Shown: piece after piece, positions 49,349 through 59,616 of the stretch
Layout of the letters: each line of letters starts with the position of its first letter
Position numbering within the stretch: position 1 is the first letter of the stretch
Assembly: GCA_934149465.1 (NCBI GenBank)
Contig: CAKPEZ010000003.1
Span: 62,001-126,000, forward strand
Length of the DNA: 64,000 nt
Reading direction: 5' to 3'
DNA from: an uncultured Bacilli bacterium
Lineage (GTDB): Bacteria > Bacillota_I > Bacilli_A > RF39 > UBA660
Program-made: the position numbers and the translations under genes
Notes under the pieces: generated by a model
Databases searched by the model: none
Told to the model about the DNA's origin: nothing
The model's input: the letters and a program-made list of their open reading frames with translations, nothing else

Positions 49349-49809
49349 ATAATTTTCTTTTGTAATTTAGAATTTAGTTTATTAATAATAGAAAGAATGT
49401 TTTTAAGATCTTCTGCTTTATCAGTAGTAACTGAGTATTTTGTTTTAAATCTTTGGAAAGTATGAGCAGATAATGAATCAGAAATAGATTCTAAGTAATA
49501 AACATCATATTCTTTGTTTTCATAAGTATTAACTTTAAATTTTGCTTTTGTTCTTTTTTGCCATGCTATATTATAGGTAAAGCGTTCTAGAAGATAAAGA
49601 TATTCTTCTTCTGTTAAAGTAATATCTTTAGAATAAATAGTAGGAATTCCTTTTGTTTTAGTAATGCTTCTTACGTTTATTTCTTTTTTACCTTGGTAGT
49701 TCTTTAATGTATATTCGCAGTAGTTATAAGAACCTTTGTTTTCTTCGAACTGTTTGTTAATATTAGTATTAATATCAGCAAATTCTTCAATAATTGAACT
49801 TTTTTTCAT
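49330..49809 (-). CDS. Unknown protein, possibly CYTH-like
   Basis: A 159-residue soluble protein. Alternating strands with charged residues (YNYCEYTLKNYQGKKEINVRSITKTKG, KFKVNTYENKEYDVYYLE, RFKTKYSVTTDKAEDLKNIL) suggest an antiparallel beta-tunnel like that of CYTH proteins, but the E-x-E-x-K start motif is missing, so no function is claimed. An AGGAGGG ribosome site precedes the ATG. Its stop codon and that of ung overlap within the terminator loop. Confidence 0.6.
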   Translation of the reverse strand: MKKSSIIEEFADINTNINKQFEENKGSYNYCEYTLKNYQGKKEINVRSITKTKGIPTIYSKDITLTEEEYLYLLERFTYNIAWQKRTKAKFKVNTYENKEYDVYYLESISDSLSAHTFQRFKTKYSVTTDKAEDLKNILSIINKLNSKLQKKIIKKAHC

Positions 49810-49885
49810 TAGTATCCCTCCTTTTTGGTGTTTGTATATTATACCAAAGGTTTTTGCTTTTGTAAAGAAAAAGACCTTAAACTAC

Positions 49886-50431
49886 CTATAATTTAAAGTC
49901 TTCGTAATCTTCATCATTCATATTTTTACGATCAAAGTAAAGTCTTTCTTTATAGTGGCATATTCCTGATACAATGTTTGTAGGGAATATTCGCACTAAT
50001 TTGTTATATTTACTTATGTTGTTATTATAATAAGTTTTAAGAGCTTCTAAAGAATTATCTTTGGAAGCAATGCTTTTTTGAATTTTCTTTCCTTCTTCAA
50101 TATCTTCTTCTTGAGGAGATATTTCTAGAAGTTTATGATTAATTTCTATTAGTTTTCTATCTAAATCAAAGTTGCTTAGTTTTAGGTGCCTTAGTTTGAT
50201 AAAGCTATCAAATAATTCTTTTTCATTTTCATTTGCATCATCTTTTTTTACTAAAGATATATATTTGTTTATAAGATCAAATTTACTTCTTAGGGTATTA
50301 TCTATTTCAGCTTCTACTTCATTAATTCTAATTATATATTCTTGAAAGTGATTATACATAATAGTATAGATAATTAAGATAATACATACTAAGATTATTG
50401 TTAATAAAAAATAAATAACAATATTTTCCAC
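49886..50431 (-). CDS. LemA-family membrane protein
   Basis: A 181-residue protein with an N-terminal membrane helix (about residues 3-25), a long helical bundle, and the LemA C-terminal block YNKLVRIFPTNIVSGICHYKERLYF. LemA proteins are single-pass envelope proteins of unknown molecular role. Two GTG codons compete as start; that at 50431 is well spaced from AGGATG. Downstream of gerQ on the same strand and possibly cotranscribed with it. Confidence 0.85.
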   Translation of the reverse strand: MENIVIYFLLTIILVCIILIIYTIMYNHFQEYIIRINEVEAEIDNTLRSKFDLINKYISLVKKDDANENEKELFDSFIKLRHLKLSNFDLDRKLIEINHKLLEISPQEEDIEEGKKIQKSIASKDNSLEALKTYYNNNISKYNKLVRIFPTNIVSGICHYKERLYFDRKNMNDEDYEDFKL

Positions 50432-50482
50432 TAGTATCACATCCTAGTTAATTATATCATTATTAACTTTTTTGATCAACTA

Positions 50483-50848
50483 TCAATCAAATTTTTTGAT
50501 GAAATTGATTGGTTCTTCGAATGTGACAAAGTCTAGGTAAATGAGTAAGATTAAATACCATTCTCCAGTATTTGGGTTACTCATGATTAAATGATCTCTT
50601 CCTGATTGTTCGATAATTCCGTTAAATACTCGATCTTGCCATTCTTTACTACCAGGAACAGTAATATGCGCTTTAGCCATTTTTCCACGGTTTAATCTTA
50701 AGATATTTTCTATGTATGATTGTTCTTGGAAAGTATTGCCATTAGCGACGTTTTGTTCATAGCTAGGAACACTTTGCTGATTTGGAACAGTATTTCCTTC
50801 TAAGCCTTGGCCTGGGAAAATTGGATTAGTGTAGTAATTTTCATTCAT
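50483..50848 (-). CDS. gerQ: Spore coat protein GerQ
   Basis: GerQ is an inner coat protein cross-linked by transglutaminase and needed for germination through CwlJ. The conserved C-terminal domain is clear: SYIENILRLNRGKMAKAHIT, VFNGIIEQSGRDHLIMSNPN, then LILLIYLDFVTFEEPI. The N-terminal 45 residues are a Pro/Gln/Asn-rich coat-type tail. The frame is open further upstream, but the Met at 50848 has AGGAGG before it and gives a normal length (121 residues). The cwlJ gene, often adjacent, is absent here. Confidence 0.95.
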   Translation of the reverse strand: MNENYYTNPIFPGQGLEGNTVPNQQSVPSYEQNVANGNTFQEQSYIENILRLNRGKMAKAHITVPGSKEWQDRVFNGIIEQSGRDHLIMSNPNTGEWYLILLIYLDFVTFEEPINFIKKFD

Positions 50849-50924
50849 AATTAATTTCCTCCTAAAAAAATATATGATTAATCTATAAATATATGATAAA
50901 ATTAGAGATAGGAAAGAAGTGATA

Positions 50925-53900
50925 ATGATGCCTAGATGGACAGAGGAACAGTTATTAGCAATCAATGAAGATCACAGTAATATTATTGTGTCAGCAGGAG
51001 CAGGAAGTGGAAAAACTGCGGTATTAAGTGAAAGAGTTATTCGTAAGCTTCAGGATGGTGTTTCAATTAATCATTTGCTTCTTTTAACTTTTACTAAGGC
51101 TGCATCTTTAGAGATGAAAGAAAGAATTAGGGATAAGATAAGTAAGATTCCTTCTTTAAGTAGGGAACTTGATTTAATAGATTCTAGTTATATTACGACA
51201 TTTGATAGTTTTGCTTTATCGGTAGTAAAAAGATATCATTATTTATTAAATATATCTAATAATCCAAAGATTGCAGATCAAAGTATTATTGACTTAAAGA
51301 AGAAAGAATTTTTAGATGAGGTATTTGATTATTATTATAGTCTTAATGATTATAAATTTAATAAGTTAATTTTTGATTTTTCTTTGAAAGATGATAATTC
51401 TATTAAGAAAGATATTTTAAGAATTTATAATACTTTAAGCTTGTATATAGATAAAGATTTGTTTTTAGATGGTTACACGGAATCATCTTTTGGTGAAAAT
51501 GCTATAAGAGATGATTTATCAAAGTATCTTTTTCTTCTTAAGAGTAAGATTGATTCTTTGAGGGAACTTATAGAAGAGTTATCTTATTTAGTAGATTCTT
51601 CTTATATAGAGAAATTAGAAAGTGTTTTATATCCTTTATTTAATAGCAATTCTTATGAAGATATTAGAAATTATTCTAATATAAAGATACCTATTTTAAG
51701 AAATGCTAGTATAGAGGGAAAAGATAAGAAAGAGGAGATTTCTTCTTTAATAAAAGAGATTAATTCTCTTTGTAATTGGGAAAATACTTTGAAGATAGAA
51801 GAGAGTATTTTAAAGACAAAGGATTATGTAGAAGTTATTATTGATATTTTGAAGAACTTAGATATTAAGCTTAGTAATTATAAGAGAGAAAATGATTTGT
51901 ATGAGTTTCAAGATATTGCTTTGTTATCTATAAAGGTATTAGAGGATAATCCTTTAGTAAAAGATGAATTAAAAAATTACTTTAATGAAATTATGATAGA
52001 TGAGTATCAAGATACTTCTGATATTCAGGAATATTTTATTAAGTTAATAGAGAATAATAATGTTTATATGGTTGGTGATATTAAACAGTCAATATATCGT
52101 TTTAGAAATGCTAATCCTTATATTTTTAAAAATAAATATGACTTATATAGTAAGAATATTGGTGGTATTAAGATAGATCTTAATAAGAATTTTAGAACTA
52201 GAAAAGAAGCTATTGATGATATTAATATAATATTTAATGATATTATGGATGATATAATAGGAGGAGCAGACTATTTAAAAAGTCATAACTTAGTATTTGG
52301 GAATATGACTTATGAAGAAAATAAGAGGGAAGATCAAAATAATAATTTAGAGGTTTATACTTATCCTTATGATAAAGATACAATCTTTTCTAAGGAAGAA
52401 ATAGAAGCTTTTATTATAGGAAATGATATAAAAAGAAAGATAGATAATAATTTTCAAATATTAGATAAAAATACTAATCTTTTAAGAGATGTAAAATATA
52501 GTGATTTTGTAATTCTTATGGATAGAGCAACTAATTTTAATTTATATAAGAAAATCTTTGAGTATTTAAATATTCCTTTAAGAAAATATACTGATGAAAA
52601 TATTATTGATAAGTATGATATTCTTATTATGAAAAATATTATTAATTTAATTATTAGTATTAAGAAAGAACTTTATGATACTAGTTTTAGATATTCTTTT
52701 ACTAGTGTAGGTAGAAGTTATTTATTTGAGTATTCTGATGATGAGATATTTGATTATCTTACAAATAATACATTTTATAATTCTTCTTTATTTAAGAAAG
52801 CTAAGGATATTTCTTATAATATTGATAGTGAGAATATTAGTCATATTATTGAATCAATAATAAATAGATTTTCTTTTTATAAAAAAATAAATAAGATGGG
52901 TAATGTTAGGGATACTTTAATGAGATTAGAATATCTTTATAATTTAGGAAATAATCTTTCTAGTTTAGGATATACTATTTATGATTTTTCATCTTTTATT
53001 GATAATTTGATAACAGATCAAAGTGAGATTAAAGTATCTATTAAAGAAGATAGTTTAAATTCAGTTAATATTATGACTATTCATAAATCTAAGGGATTAG
53101 AGTATGGAGTGTGCTACTACGCAGGACTTAGTAATAAATTTAATATAAAAGATATAAATGATCGTTTTTTATTAACAAATCGTAAGTTTATCACACCATA
53201 TTTTGATGAAGGAATTAGATCAACTATTTATAAATCTTTACTTAAAGAAAGTTATGTAAAAGAAGAAATTAGTGAAAAGATTCGTTTATTTTATGTAGCA
53301 TTAACTAGATGTAGGGAGAAGATGATTATTCTTCTTCCAGAATCTTCTTATATCGAGAAAGAACCTTTAAAGTTAGTTAGTCAATTAATTCGTTATAAGT
53401 ATCGTTCTTTTGCAGATATTATGAACTCGGTGTTAAGAGATTTAGAATCTTATGTTAAAAAAGTAAATTTGGAAGAAGAGCATATTTCAAGAAATTATGC
53501 TTTAATAAAGAAAAACAATTATGAAGAAAATATTCCTTTATCTTCTGAAAAAATAGATTTTATAAATTTAAATTTATCTTTTGAAGAGTATGATAATGAG
53601 CATTTTTCTAAGAAAATAGATAAACTAATTACTAAGAAAGAAAAAGAGACTTTAGAATTTGGAAGTTATATGCACTATTTATTAGAGCTTGCTGATTTTA
53701 AGAATAAAGATATATCTTTTTTAAATGTGAAAGAACCTTATTATACAAAGATAATGAACTTTATGAATAATAAGATATTTGATAATGTGTTAAATAGTAA
53801 GATCTATAAAGAATATGCTTTTTCTTATCAAAAAGATGGTAATTTATATAGTGGAATTATTGATTTAATGATAGAAGATCAAGATAGGATTTTGATAGTA

Positions 53901-54044
53901 GATTATAAACTTAAGAATATAGATGATCCAGCTTATTTAAAACAGTTAGAAGGATACTTTGAATATATAAAGAGTAAGTCGTCTAAAGAAATTCATCTTT
54001 ATTTATATTCTATTATTACGGAAGAGCTAAAAAAGATAAAATAA
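50925..54044 (+). CDS. addA: ATP-dependent helicase/nuclease subunit A (AddA)
   Basis: AddA is the helicase-nuclease subunit that processes double-strand breaks for RecA. UvrD-type helicase motifs are in order: Q/motif I SAGAGSGKTAVLSERV near residue 25, motif Ia LLTFTKAAS, motif II IDEYQDTSDIQ, MVGDIKQSIYRFR, NFRTRKE, VNIMTIHKSKGLEY and FYVALTRCRE. The C-terminal RecB-like nuclease shows GSYMHYLLEL, GIIDLMIED and VDYKLKN. At about 1040 residues it is shorter than the usual 1,200-1,250. Starts 50925 and 50928 are equally possible. It is followed by rnj and addB, whereas addB normally precedes addA. Confidence 0.95.
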   Translation: MMPRWTEEQLLAINEDHSNIIVSAGAGSGKTAVLSERVIRKLQDGVSINHLLLLTFTKAASLEMKERIRDKISKIPSLSRELDLIDSSYITTFDSFALSVVKRYHYLLNISNNPKIADQSIIDLKKKEFLDEVFDYYYSLNDYKFNKLIFDFSLKDDNSIKKDILRIYNTLSLYIDKDLFLDGYTESSFGENAIRDDLSKYLFLLKSKIDSLRELIEELSYLVDSSYIEKLESVLYPLFNSNSYEDIRNYSNIKIPILRNASIEGKDKKEEISSLIKEINSLCNWENTLKIEESILKTKDYVEVIIDILKNLDIKLSNYKRENDLYEFQDIALLSIKVLEDNPLVKDELKNYFNEIMIDEYQDTSDIQEYFIKLIENNNVYMVGDIKQSIYRFRNANPYIFKNKYDLYSKNIGGIKIDLNKNFRTRKEAIDDINIIFNDIMDDIIGGADYLKSHNLVFGNMTYEENKREDQNNNLEVYTYPYDKDTIFSKEEIEAFIIGNDIKRKIDNNFQILDKNTNLLRDVKYSDFVILMDRATNFNLYKKIFEYLNIPLRKYTDENIIDKYDILIMKNIINLIISIKKELYDTSFRYSFTSVGRSYLFEYSDDEIFDYLTNNTFYNSSLFKKAKDISYNIDSENISHIIESIINRFSFYKKINKMGNVRDTLMRLEYLYNLGNNLSSLGYTIYDFSSFIDNLITDQSEIKVSIKEDSLNSVNIMTIHKSKGLEYGVCYYAGLSNKFNIKDINDRFLLTNRKFITPYFDEGIRSTIYKSLLKESYVKEEISEKIRLFYVALTRCREKMIILLPESSYIEKEPLKLVSQLIRYKYRSFADIMNSVLRDLESYVKKVNLEEEHISRNYALIKKNNYEENIPLSSEKIDFINLNLSFEEYDNEHFSKKIDKLITKKEKETLEFGSYMHYLLELADFKNKDISFLNVKEPYYTKIMNFMNNKIFDNVLNSKIYKEYAFSYQKDGNLYSGIIDLMIEDQDRILIVDYKLKNIDDPAYLKQLEGYFEYIKSKSSKEIHLYLYSIITEELKKIK

Positions 54045-54080
54045 AAGAAAGAAGTTTAAGGTTTAAGCTTCTTTCTTTTT
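54043..54080. terminator. Shared bidirectional terminator of addA and rnj
   Basis: 12-bp stem AAAAGAAAGAAG / CTTCTTTCTTTT with a 13-base loop. Both genes end within or next to it. Confidence 0.85.
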
Positions 54081-55745
54081 AACATCCATTAAGATAGGTA
54101 AGATTATTGGAGATCTTCCTGTCTTTTCAATAAGAAAAGGCATTAATGAAGCAATAATCTCATTTTTAAGATCATTAAAGTTAATAGTTTTATCTTTTAA
54201 TTTATGATTTATAATATCTTGGGCTTTTAATTCAATTGCTTTTAACAATTCTTCATTTTCATTAACCAAGATATATCCTCTTGTTGTAATTGCTGGCTTT
54301 GTTAATAATTCTTTTTTTGTAATATCAATATTAGCAATTACTATTAAGATTCCGTTTTTAGACATTAGTTTACGATCTTTAATGACGATATTACCAATAT
54401 CTCCAATTCGGTTACCGTCAACATAAATATCATCAGCGGTAACTTTTCCTTCTTGTTTGATACTTTCTTTATCCATATTTAAAACATCGCCATTTCCTAG
54501 AATAAAGACTTTTTCTTTAGGAATTCCACATGCGATTGCTAAATCGCCATGGCTTTTAAGCATTCTATATTCACCATGATATGGCATAAAGAATTCCGGT
54601 TTTATAAGTCTTAGCATTAATTTTAATTCTTCTTGATTAGCGTGTCCACTTGTATGGACTTCATATAATGAATTAGTATATACTTTTACTCCTTTTAGAT
54701 AAAGCTTGTTGATAGTTTTTGATATACTAGCAGCATTACCTGGAATAGGAGAAGATGAAAATACGACAATGTCATCAGGCATTAATTTTATTTGTCTATG
54801 AGTTCCAGATGCTATTTTAGATAAAGCAGCAAGTGGTTCTCCTTGACTTCCTGTACATAAAAGACATACTTCACTAGGTCTTAATCTATTAGCTTCATCA
54901 GGAGTAATAATAATATTTTTATTTTTTATATAACCACATTTAATCGCAATTTCAACGGAAGTATCCATACTTCTTCCAAATAAAGCAACTTTTCTTTTAT
55001 TTTTACGGCATGTCTCAATAATATGTTTTAATCTATATATGTTAGATGCAAACGTAGCAATTATAATTCTATTATTTGGATGGCTATCAAAGATATTTCC
55101 TAAAGCTCCGTCAACACGTGATTCAGAAATAGACATTCCTGGTACTAAGGCGTTAGTAGAATCACTTAGTAAAATCTTTACACCTTTTTGACCAAGTTCA
55201 GCCATTTTATGTAAATCACTCATTGGGCCTATTGGAGTTAAATCAAATTTAAAGTCTCCTGTTAAGACAATTCTACCATTTGGTGTATTAATGCTAATAC
55301 CATGAGAATCAGGTATTGAGTGAGTAGTTCTAAAAAACTCGACATCAATATATTTAAATTTTAATTTGGTTTTATCGTTATAAGTAAATAAATTCTTATA
55401 ATTAATATTTCGTTCATCAATCTTTTTTCTGATTAATTCAGCTGCTTGTAAGGGAGCATATATACAAGGGATATTAACTAACTGTAATAAAAAAGGTATT
55501 CCGCCAATGTGATCTTCGTGACCATGAGTAATAATTAAAGCCTTAATCTTTTTCTCATTTTCTTTTAAGAATGTAAAATCAGGAATAACATAGTCAATCC
55601 CAAGTAAATCAGCTTCTGGAAACATAACTCCAGCATCGACAATTACTATTTCGTTATTATACATAACAACGTACATATTTTTGCCTACTTCGCCGAGTCC
55701 TCCAAGCGCGAATATTTTGGTTTTTAAATCATTTTTTCCTTTCAA
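54063..55745 (-). CDS. rnj: Ribonuclease J
   Basis: RNase J is the metallo-beta-lactamase/beta-CASP exo- and endonuclease of Firmicute mRNA decay and rRNA maturation. Zinc motif ITHGHEDHIGGIPF is at about residues 74-87, then LTGDFKFDLTP, the beta-CASP part (LLSDSTNALVPG, LLCTGSQGEP) and MPYHGEYR. The length of 560 residues is typical. The start is TTG with a strong AGGAGG site. Whether it is J1 or J2 is not certain. Confidence 0.96.
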   Translation of the reverse strand: MKGKNDLKTKIFALGGLGEVGKNMYVVMYNNEIVIVDAGVMFPEADLLGIDYVIPDFTFLKENEKKIKALIITHGHEDHIGGIPFLLQLVNIPCIYAPLQAAELIRKKIDERNINYKNLFTYNDKTKLKFKYIDVEFFRTTHSIPDSHGISINTPNGRIVLTGDFKFDLTPIGPMSDLHKMAELGQKGVKILLSDSTNALVPGMSISESRVDGALGNIFDSHPNNRIIIATFASNIYRLKHIIETCRKNKRKVALFGRSMDTSVEIAIKCGYIKNKNIIITPDEANRLRPSEVCLLCTGSQGEPLAALSKIASGTHRQIKLMPDDIVVFSSSPIPGNAASISKTINKLYLKGVKVYTNSLYEVHTSGHANQEELKLMLRLIKPEFFMPYHGEYRMLKSHGDLAIACGIPKEKVFILGNGDVLNMDKESIKQEGKVTADDIYVDGNRIGDIGNIVIKDRKLMSKNGILIVIANIDITKKELLTKPAITTRGYILVNENEELLKAIELKAQDIINHKLKDKTINFNDLKNEIIASLMPFLIEKTGRSPIILPILMDVKKKEA

Positions 55746-55864
55746 AGTGTTCCTCCTTTCTAAAAAAAGATTATTAACTTAATAATTATACATCAATTTA
55801 TACGTTTTGTCTAGAAATGATTTTTTAAAAGTGTTAAAATGAATTTATGAGTGTAGGTGGTAAT

Positions 55865-58228
55865 ATGGATTTTTTAGAAGATGATTTATTAATTATAATT
55901 CCAAGTATTATAAGAGAAAAAGTATATTCTTATTTGAGCGAGAAAAAAGATTTATATAATATTAAGATAACTACTTTTAATGAAGTAAAGGAAAGACTCT
56001 TTTTTAGTTTTAAAGAAGAAGTTTATCTTTATTTAAAAGAAAAATATAATTATAATTATGATGTTATTTCTAAGTATTTAGATAATCTTTATTTTCTTCC
56101 TTTAGTAAGTGATAATCCTAAAATAGAGAAGTTAATTTCTTTAAAAGAAGAACTTATTAAAGAAAATCTTCTTATTTATGATGATTATTATAAATATTAT
56201 TTAAGAAATTATAAAGTCTTAGTATGGGGATTTGATGTTTTATCTGCTAGTGAGAATTTAATTGTAGAAGAGATTTCTAAATATACTAAGATAGATATTA
56301 TATTAAATAGTAAAGGGAAATATCGTCCTAACAAAGTATATTCTTTTAATTATATAGATGATGAGATTATCTTTGTTTTAGATGAAATATCTTCTTTAAT
56401 TGAAAAGGGAATACATCCTTTAAACATTTATTTAACTAATGTTAATGATGAATATTTATATCCTTTAAAAAAATATTTTTCTTTATATAATATTCCTCTT
56501 AATATAGAAGATAAGTCTTCTTTAATAGAGATTCCTCTTACTAAGTTTTTCTTAGATAATTATGAAAATGATGTTGAAAGTACTTTAAATCTTATTAAAG
56601 ATAATTTTGATTTAGAAAATAATCTTAATAATAAAATTTACAATAAGTTAATCAATCTTCTTAATAAGACTTCTATTTATGATAAATCTTATTTAAAAAG
56701 ATTATTCTCTAAAACTTATATTAATAATACTAAATATAAGAATGGAATTAATATAGTAGAATTAGAAGAAAACATCTTTACTGACGAAGATTATGTTTTT
56801 GTTCTTTCTTTTAATCAGGGAATTATTCCTAAGATATATCAAGATGAAGATTATTTAGATGATTCTTTAAAGAAAGAATTAAACTTAGATACTAGTACTT
56901 TAAAAAATAAAAACTCTAAAGAAAAAGTAATTTCTAGTTTATCTAGAATTAAGAACTTAGTAATTACTTATAAAGATAACAGCCTTACTGAAAGCTATTA
57001 TCCTTCTAACTTAATAAAGGAATTAGGCTTAGAAGTAATATCTTGTAAACCATCTTTAAAAAATAAATCTTATTCTAAAGATTCTCTTTATTTAAAACTT
57101 GGTATGAACTTAGATAATCTTTTAAAATATGGTACTATTAGTCCAGAATTATCTTTATATTATTCTAATTTACCTCACGATTATCAAACTTATAATAATA
57201 AATATAAACAAATAGATCCTTTGAAACTAAGAAAATATCTTAATTCTAAGTTAGTTTTATCTTATTCTAGCATTAATACATTTTATAAATGTAGTTACCG
57301 CTATTACTTAGATAATATCTTAAAAATAAATTTAATAGATGAAACTTTTTATACAATGATAGGTAATTTATATCATTATGTTTTATCTAAAATATATAAA
57401 GAAGATTTTGATTTTAATAGGGAAGTTAATAATTTTCTTAGTAAACAAGATTTAACTATTAAAGAAAAATATTTTACAAATAAATTAGTAGAAGAATTAT
57501 CTTTAATAGTAAAGACTATTCTAAAACAAGAAGAAGATGTTTCTTTAAAGAAAAGACTTCTAGAATATAAAGTAGAAATAGATGAAAGTGATTATGAATA
57601 TAATATTAAATTTAAAGGCTTTGTTGATAAAGTTATTTATGATGAGATAAATGATCAAACTCTTGTTAGTGTTATTGATTATAAAACAGGGAATGTTTCA
57701 GGTAATATTAATAATTTAATATATGGTTTAGATATGCAGCTTCCTAGTTATTTATATTTACTTAAGTATTCCAATGTCTTTTCAAGTGTTCGTTATATGG
57801 GATTTTACTTACAAAGACTTCTTCATAGTGAAATTGTTTATGATAATAAAAAGTCTTATCTTAAACAAAAAGAGGATTCTCTTCGTTTACTTGGGTATTC
57901 TAATAGTGATGAAGAAATATTAGAATTATTTGATCCTTATTATCAAGATAGTCATTTTATTAAGGGAATGAAAAAAACTGAGAATGGGTTTTCTAGATAT
58001 TCTAAAGTATTAAATGATAATCAAATTAATAATTTAATTCTTTTAACTAAAGATAATATTAAAAAAGCTTCTAAAGAAATAGTAAACGCTAATTTTAAGA
58101 TAAATCCTAAAAGAATAGATGGGATAAATCTTGGATGTGAATTCTGTAAGTATCAAGATATTTGTTTTTTTAAGGAAAATGATATTGTTGATCTAGAAAA
58201 GCAAGATAATTTGGATTATTTAAATTAA
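55865..58228 (+). CDS. addB: AddB-type nuclease subunit, short form without Walker A
   Basis: A 787-residue protein, much shorter than the roughly 1,160 of B. subtilis AddB. The C-terminal RecB-type nuclease is clear (SYSSINTFYKCSYRYYL, GNLYHYVLSKI, GFVDKVIYDE, VIDYKTG) together with the Cys set C...CEFCKYQDIC that forms the 4Fe-4S cluster. The inactive-helicase half is reduced and no G-x-G-K-T P-loop is present at the start (it begins MDFLEDDLLIIIPSIIREK). The earlier Met at 55847 is less likely; 55865 follows AGGTGG. Confidence 0.85.
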   Translation: MDFLEDDLLIIIPSIIREKVYSYLSEKKDLYNIKITTFNEVKERLFFSFKEEVYLYLKEKYNYNYDVISKYLDNLYFLPLVSDNPKIEKLISLKEELIKENLLIYDDYYKYYLRNYKVLVWGFDVLSASENLIVEEISKYTKIDIILNSKGKYRPNKVYSFNYIDDEIIFVLDEISSLIEKGIHPLNIYLTNVNDEYLYPLKKYFSLYNIPLNIEDKSSLIEIPLTKFFLDNYENDVESTLNLIKDNFDLENNLNNKIYNKLINLLNKTSIYDKSYLKRLFSKTYINNTKYKNGINIVELEENIFTDEDYVFVLSFNQGIIPKIYQDEDYLDDSLKKELNLDTSTLKNKNSKEKVISSLSRIKNLVITYKDNSLTESYYPSNLIKELGLEVISCKPSLKNKSYSKDSLYLKLGMNLDNLLKYGTISPELSLYYSNLPHDYQTYNNKYKQIDPLKLRKYLNSKLVLSYSSINTFYKCSYRYYLDNILKINLIDETFYTMIGNLYHYVLSKIYKEDFDFNREVNNFLSKQDLTIKEKYFTNKLVEELSLIVKTILKQEEDVSLKKRLLEYKVEIDESDYEYNIKFKGFVDKVIYDEINDQTLVSVIDYKTGNVSGNINNLIYGLDMQLPSYLYLLKYSNVFSSVRYMGFYLQRLLHSEIVYDNKKSYLKQKEDSLRLLGYSNSDEEILELFDPYYQDSHFIKGMKKTENGFSRYSKVLNDNQINNLILLTKDNIKKASKEIVNANFKINPKRIDGINLGCEFCKYQDICFFKENDIVDLEKQDNLDYLN

Positions 58229-58255
58229 AAAAATAAGTTCTTATGAACCTATTTA
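58225..58255 (-). terminator. Terminator of the DUF378 gene
   Basis: AATAGGTTC / GAACTTATT (one G-T pair) with a 4-base loop and a T-run on the minus strand. It overlaps the stop codon. Confidence 0.7.
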
Positions 58256-58452
58256 TCAAAATCTAAATGTTTTCCAAGAATTACTAATGATAGTATTCCG
58301 CAAGCGAATACTATAACATAGATGAGTCTTGTAAGAAGACTTCCTGCTCCTAGCAAGTATTCAACTAAATTAAAGTCAAACATTCCAACTAAGCCCCAGT
58401 TAATCGCACCAATAACGGTAATTACTAGGGCTGTTTTTACTAAACCTTCCAT
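58249..58452 (-). CDS. DUF378 small membrane protein
   Basis: A 67-residue protein with two membrane helices (about residues 8-25 and 40-58), containing the family mark GAINWGLVGMF. DUF378 proteins are common in Bacilli and their role is unknown. AGGAAG ribosome site. It is convergent with addB. Confidence 0.88.
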   Translation of the reverse strand: MEGLVKTALVITVIGAINWGLVGMFDFNLVEYLLGAGSLLTRLIYVIVFACGILSLVILGKHLDFDK

Positions 58453-58567
58453 TTTTCTTCCTCCAATCTTTTCTGTTTATATTCTTACCCCAAAAATAAA
58501 AAAATATTCATCATATTACAAAAGAATATTCCATATAATTTGGTAGAAAGATAAATGAGGTGATATT

Positions 58568-59560
58568 TTGAAAAAAAAGCTACTAGGATTATTCTTGATA
58601 TCGATATGTTTTCTTGTTGGATGTGGTAATAAAAGTGAGAAAAACATAATAAAAGATGCTTCTTCTAAAATAGGAAAATTAAATAGTTATTATTTAGAAG
58701 GAGAAATGACTATTATTAATAATGAAGATACTTATACTTATGATGTTAATGTATCTTACCAAAAAAATAATAATTTTAAAGTTAATTTAAAAAATCGTTC
58801 TAATGAACATGAACAAATTATTTTAAGAAATAAAGAAGGAGTCTATGTTATTACGCCATCTTTAAATAAAAGTTTTAAATTTCAAAGTGAATGGCCATAT
58901 AATAATTCTCAAGTATATTTACTAAAATCTATTTTAGATGATTTAGAAATAGATAAAGAAAAAACTTTTGAAAAAAAAGATGATTATTATATTTTCTCAT
59001 CTAAAGTAAATTATCCTAATAATAAAAGATTAGTAAAACAAATTGTATATATAGATAAAAACTTAAATATTAAAGAAGTTCAAGTACTAAATAGTAATAA
59101 CGAAACTCAAATTAAGATGATCTTTAATAAAATAGATTATAAGCCTAAATTTAAGGATAATTACTTTGAGTTAGATGAAAATCTAGATACTGTAAGTAGT
59201 GAAGTAGATCCTACTGGAAAAATAGATGATATAATTTATCCAATGTATCTTCCTAATAATACACATCTATCTAATAAAGAATTAATTACTACTAATGAAG
59301 GAGAAAGATTAATCTTAACTTTCTCTGGAGATAATCCATTTATGCTGATAGAAGAAACCGCTAATTACGAAAAAGAACATACTGTTATTCCTACTTATGG
59401 CGAATTAGCAATGTTAGTAGATACTATTGCTGTTGTTAATGATAATTCTATTAACTGGATTAGTAATGGTATTGAATATTATGTAGTAAGTGAAGTAGTA
59501 AATGCTGATGAACTTTTAGAAGTAGCAAGATCTATTAGTACAATTCCTGTTTCCAAATAG
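58568..59560 (+). CDS. LolA-like sporulation/germination lipoprotein (YdcC/GerS type)
   Basis: A 330-residue lipoprotein: signal with LVGC lipobox (Cys about residue 19), a LolA/YdcC-like beta domain (YYLEGEMTIIN, YDVNVSYQKNNNFKVNLKN) and a C-terminal DUF4367-like part (MYLPNNTHLSNKEL to IEYYVVSEV). In B. subtilis YdcC is a sporulation protein, and the related GerS of clostridia acts in germination; the role here is inferred from that. TTG start with GAGGTG. Confidence 0.75.
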   Translation: MKKKLLGLFLISICFLVGCGNKSEKNIIKDASSKIGKLNSYYLEGEMTIINNEDTYTYDVNVSYQKNNNFKVNLKNRSNEHEQIILRNKEGVYVITPSLNKSFKFQSEWPYNNSQVYLLKSILDDLEIDKEKTFEKKDDYYIFSSKVNYPNNKRLVKQIVYIDKNLNIKEVQVLNSNNETQIKMIFNKIDYKPKFKDNYFELDENLDTVSSEVDPTGKIDDIIYPMYLPNNTHLSNKELITTNEGERLILTFSGDNPFMLIEETANYEKEHTVIPTYGELAMLVDTIAVVNDNSINWISNGIEYYVVSEVVNADELLEVARSISTIPVSK

Positions 59561-59570
59561 TGTAAAATTA

Positions 59571-59600
59571 TTAACAAAACTAAAGAAACTATGATATAAT
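59571..59600 (+). promoter_or_regulatory. Promoter of the gene at 59617
   Basis: TTAACA, 18-base spacer, TATAAT. Confidence 0.6.
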
Positions 59601-59616
59601 GACTTTAGGTGATGTT

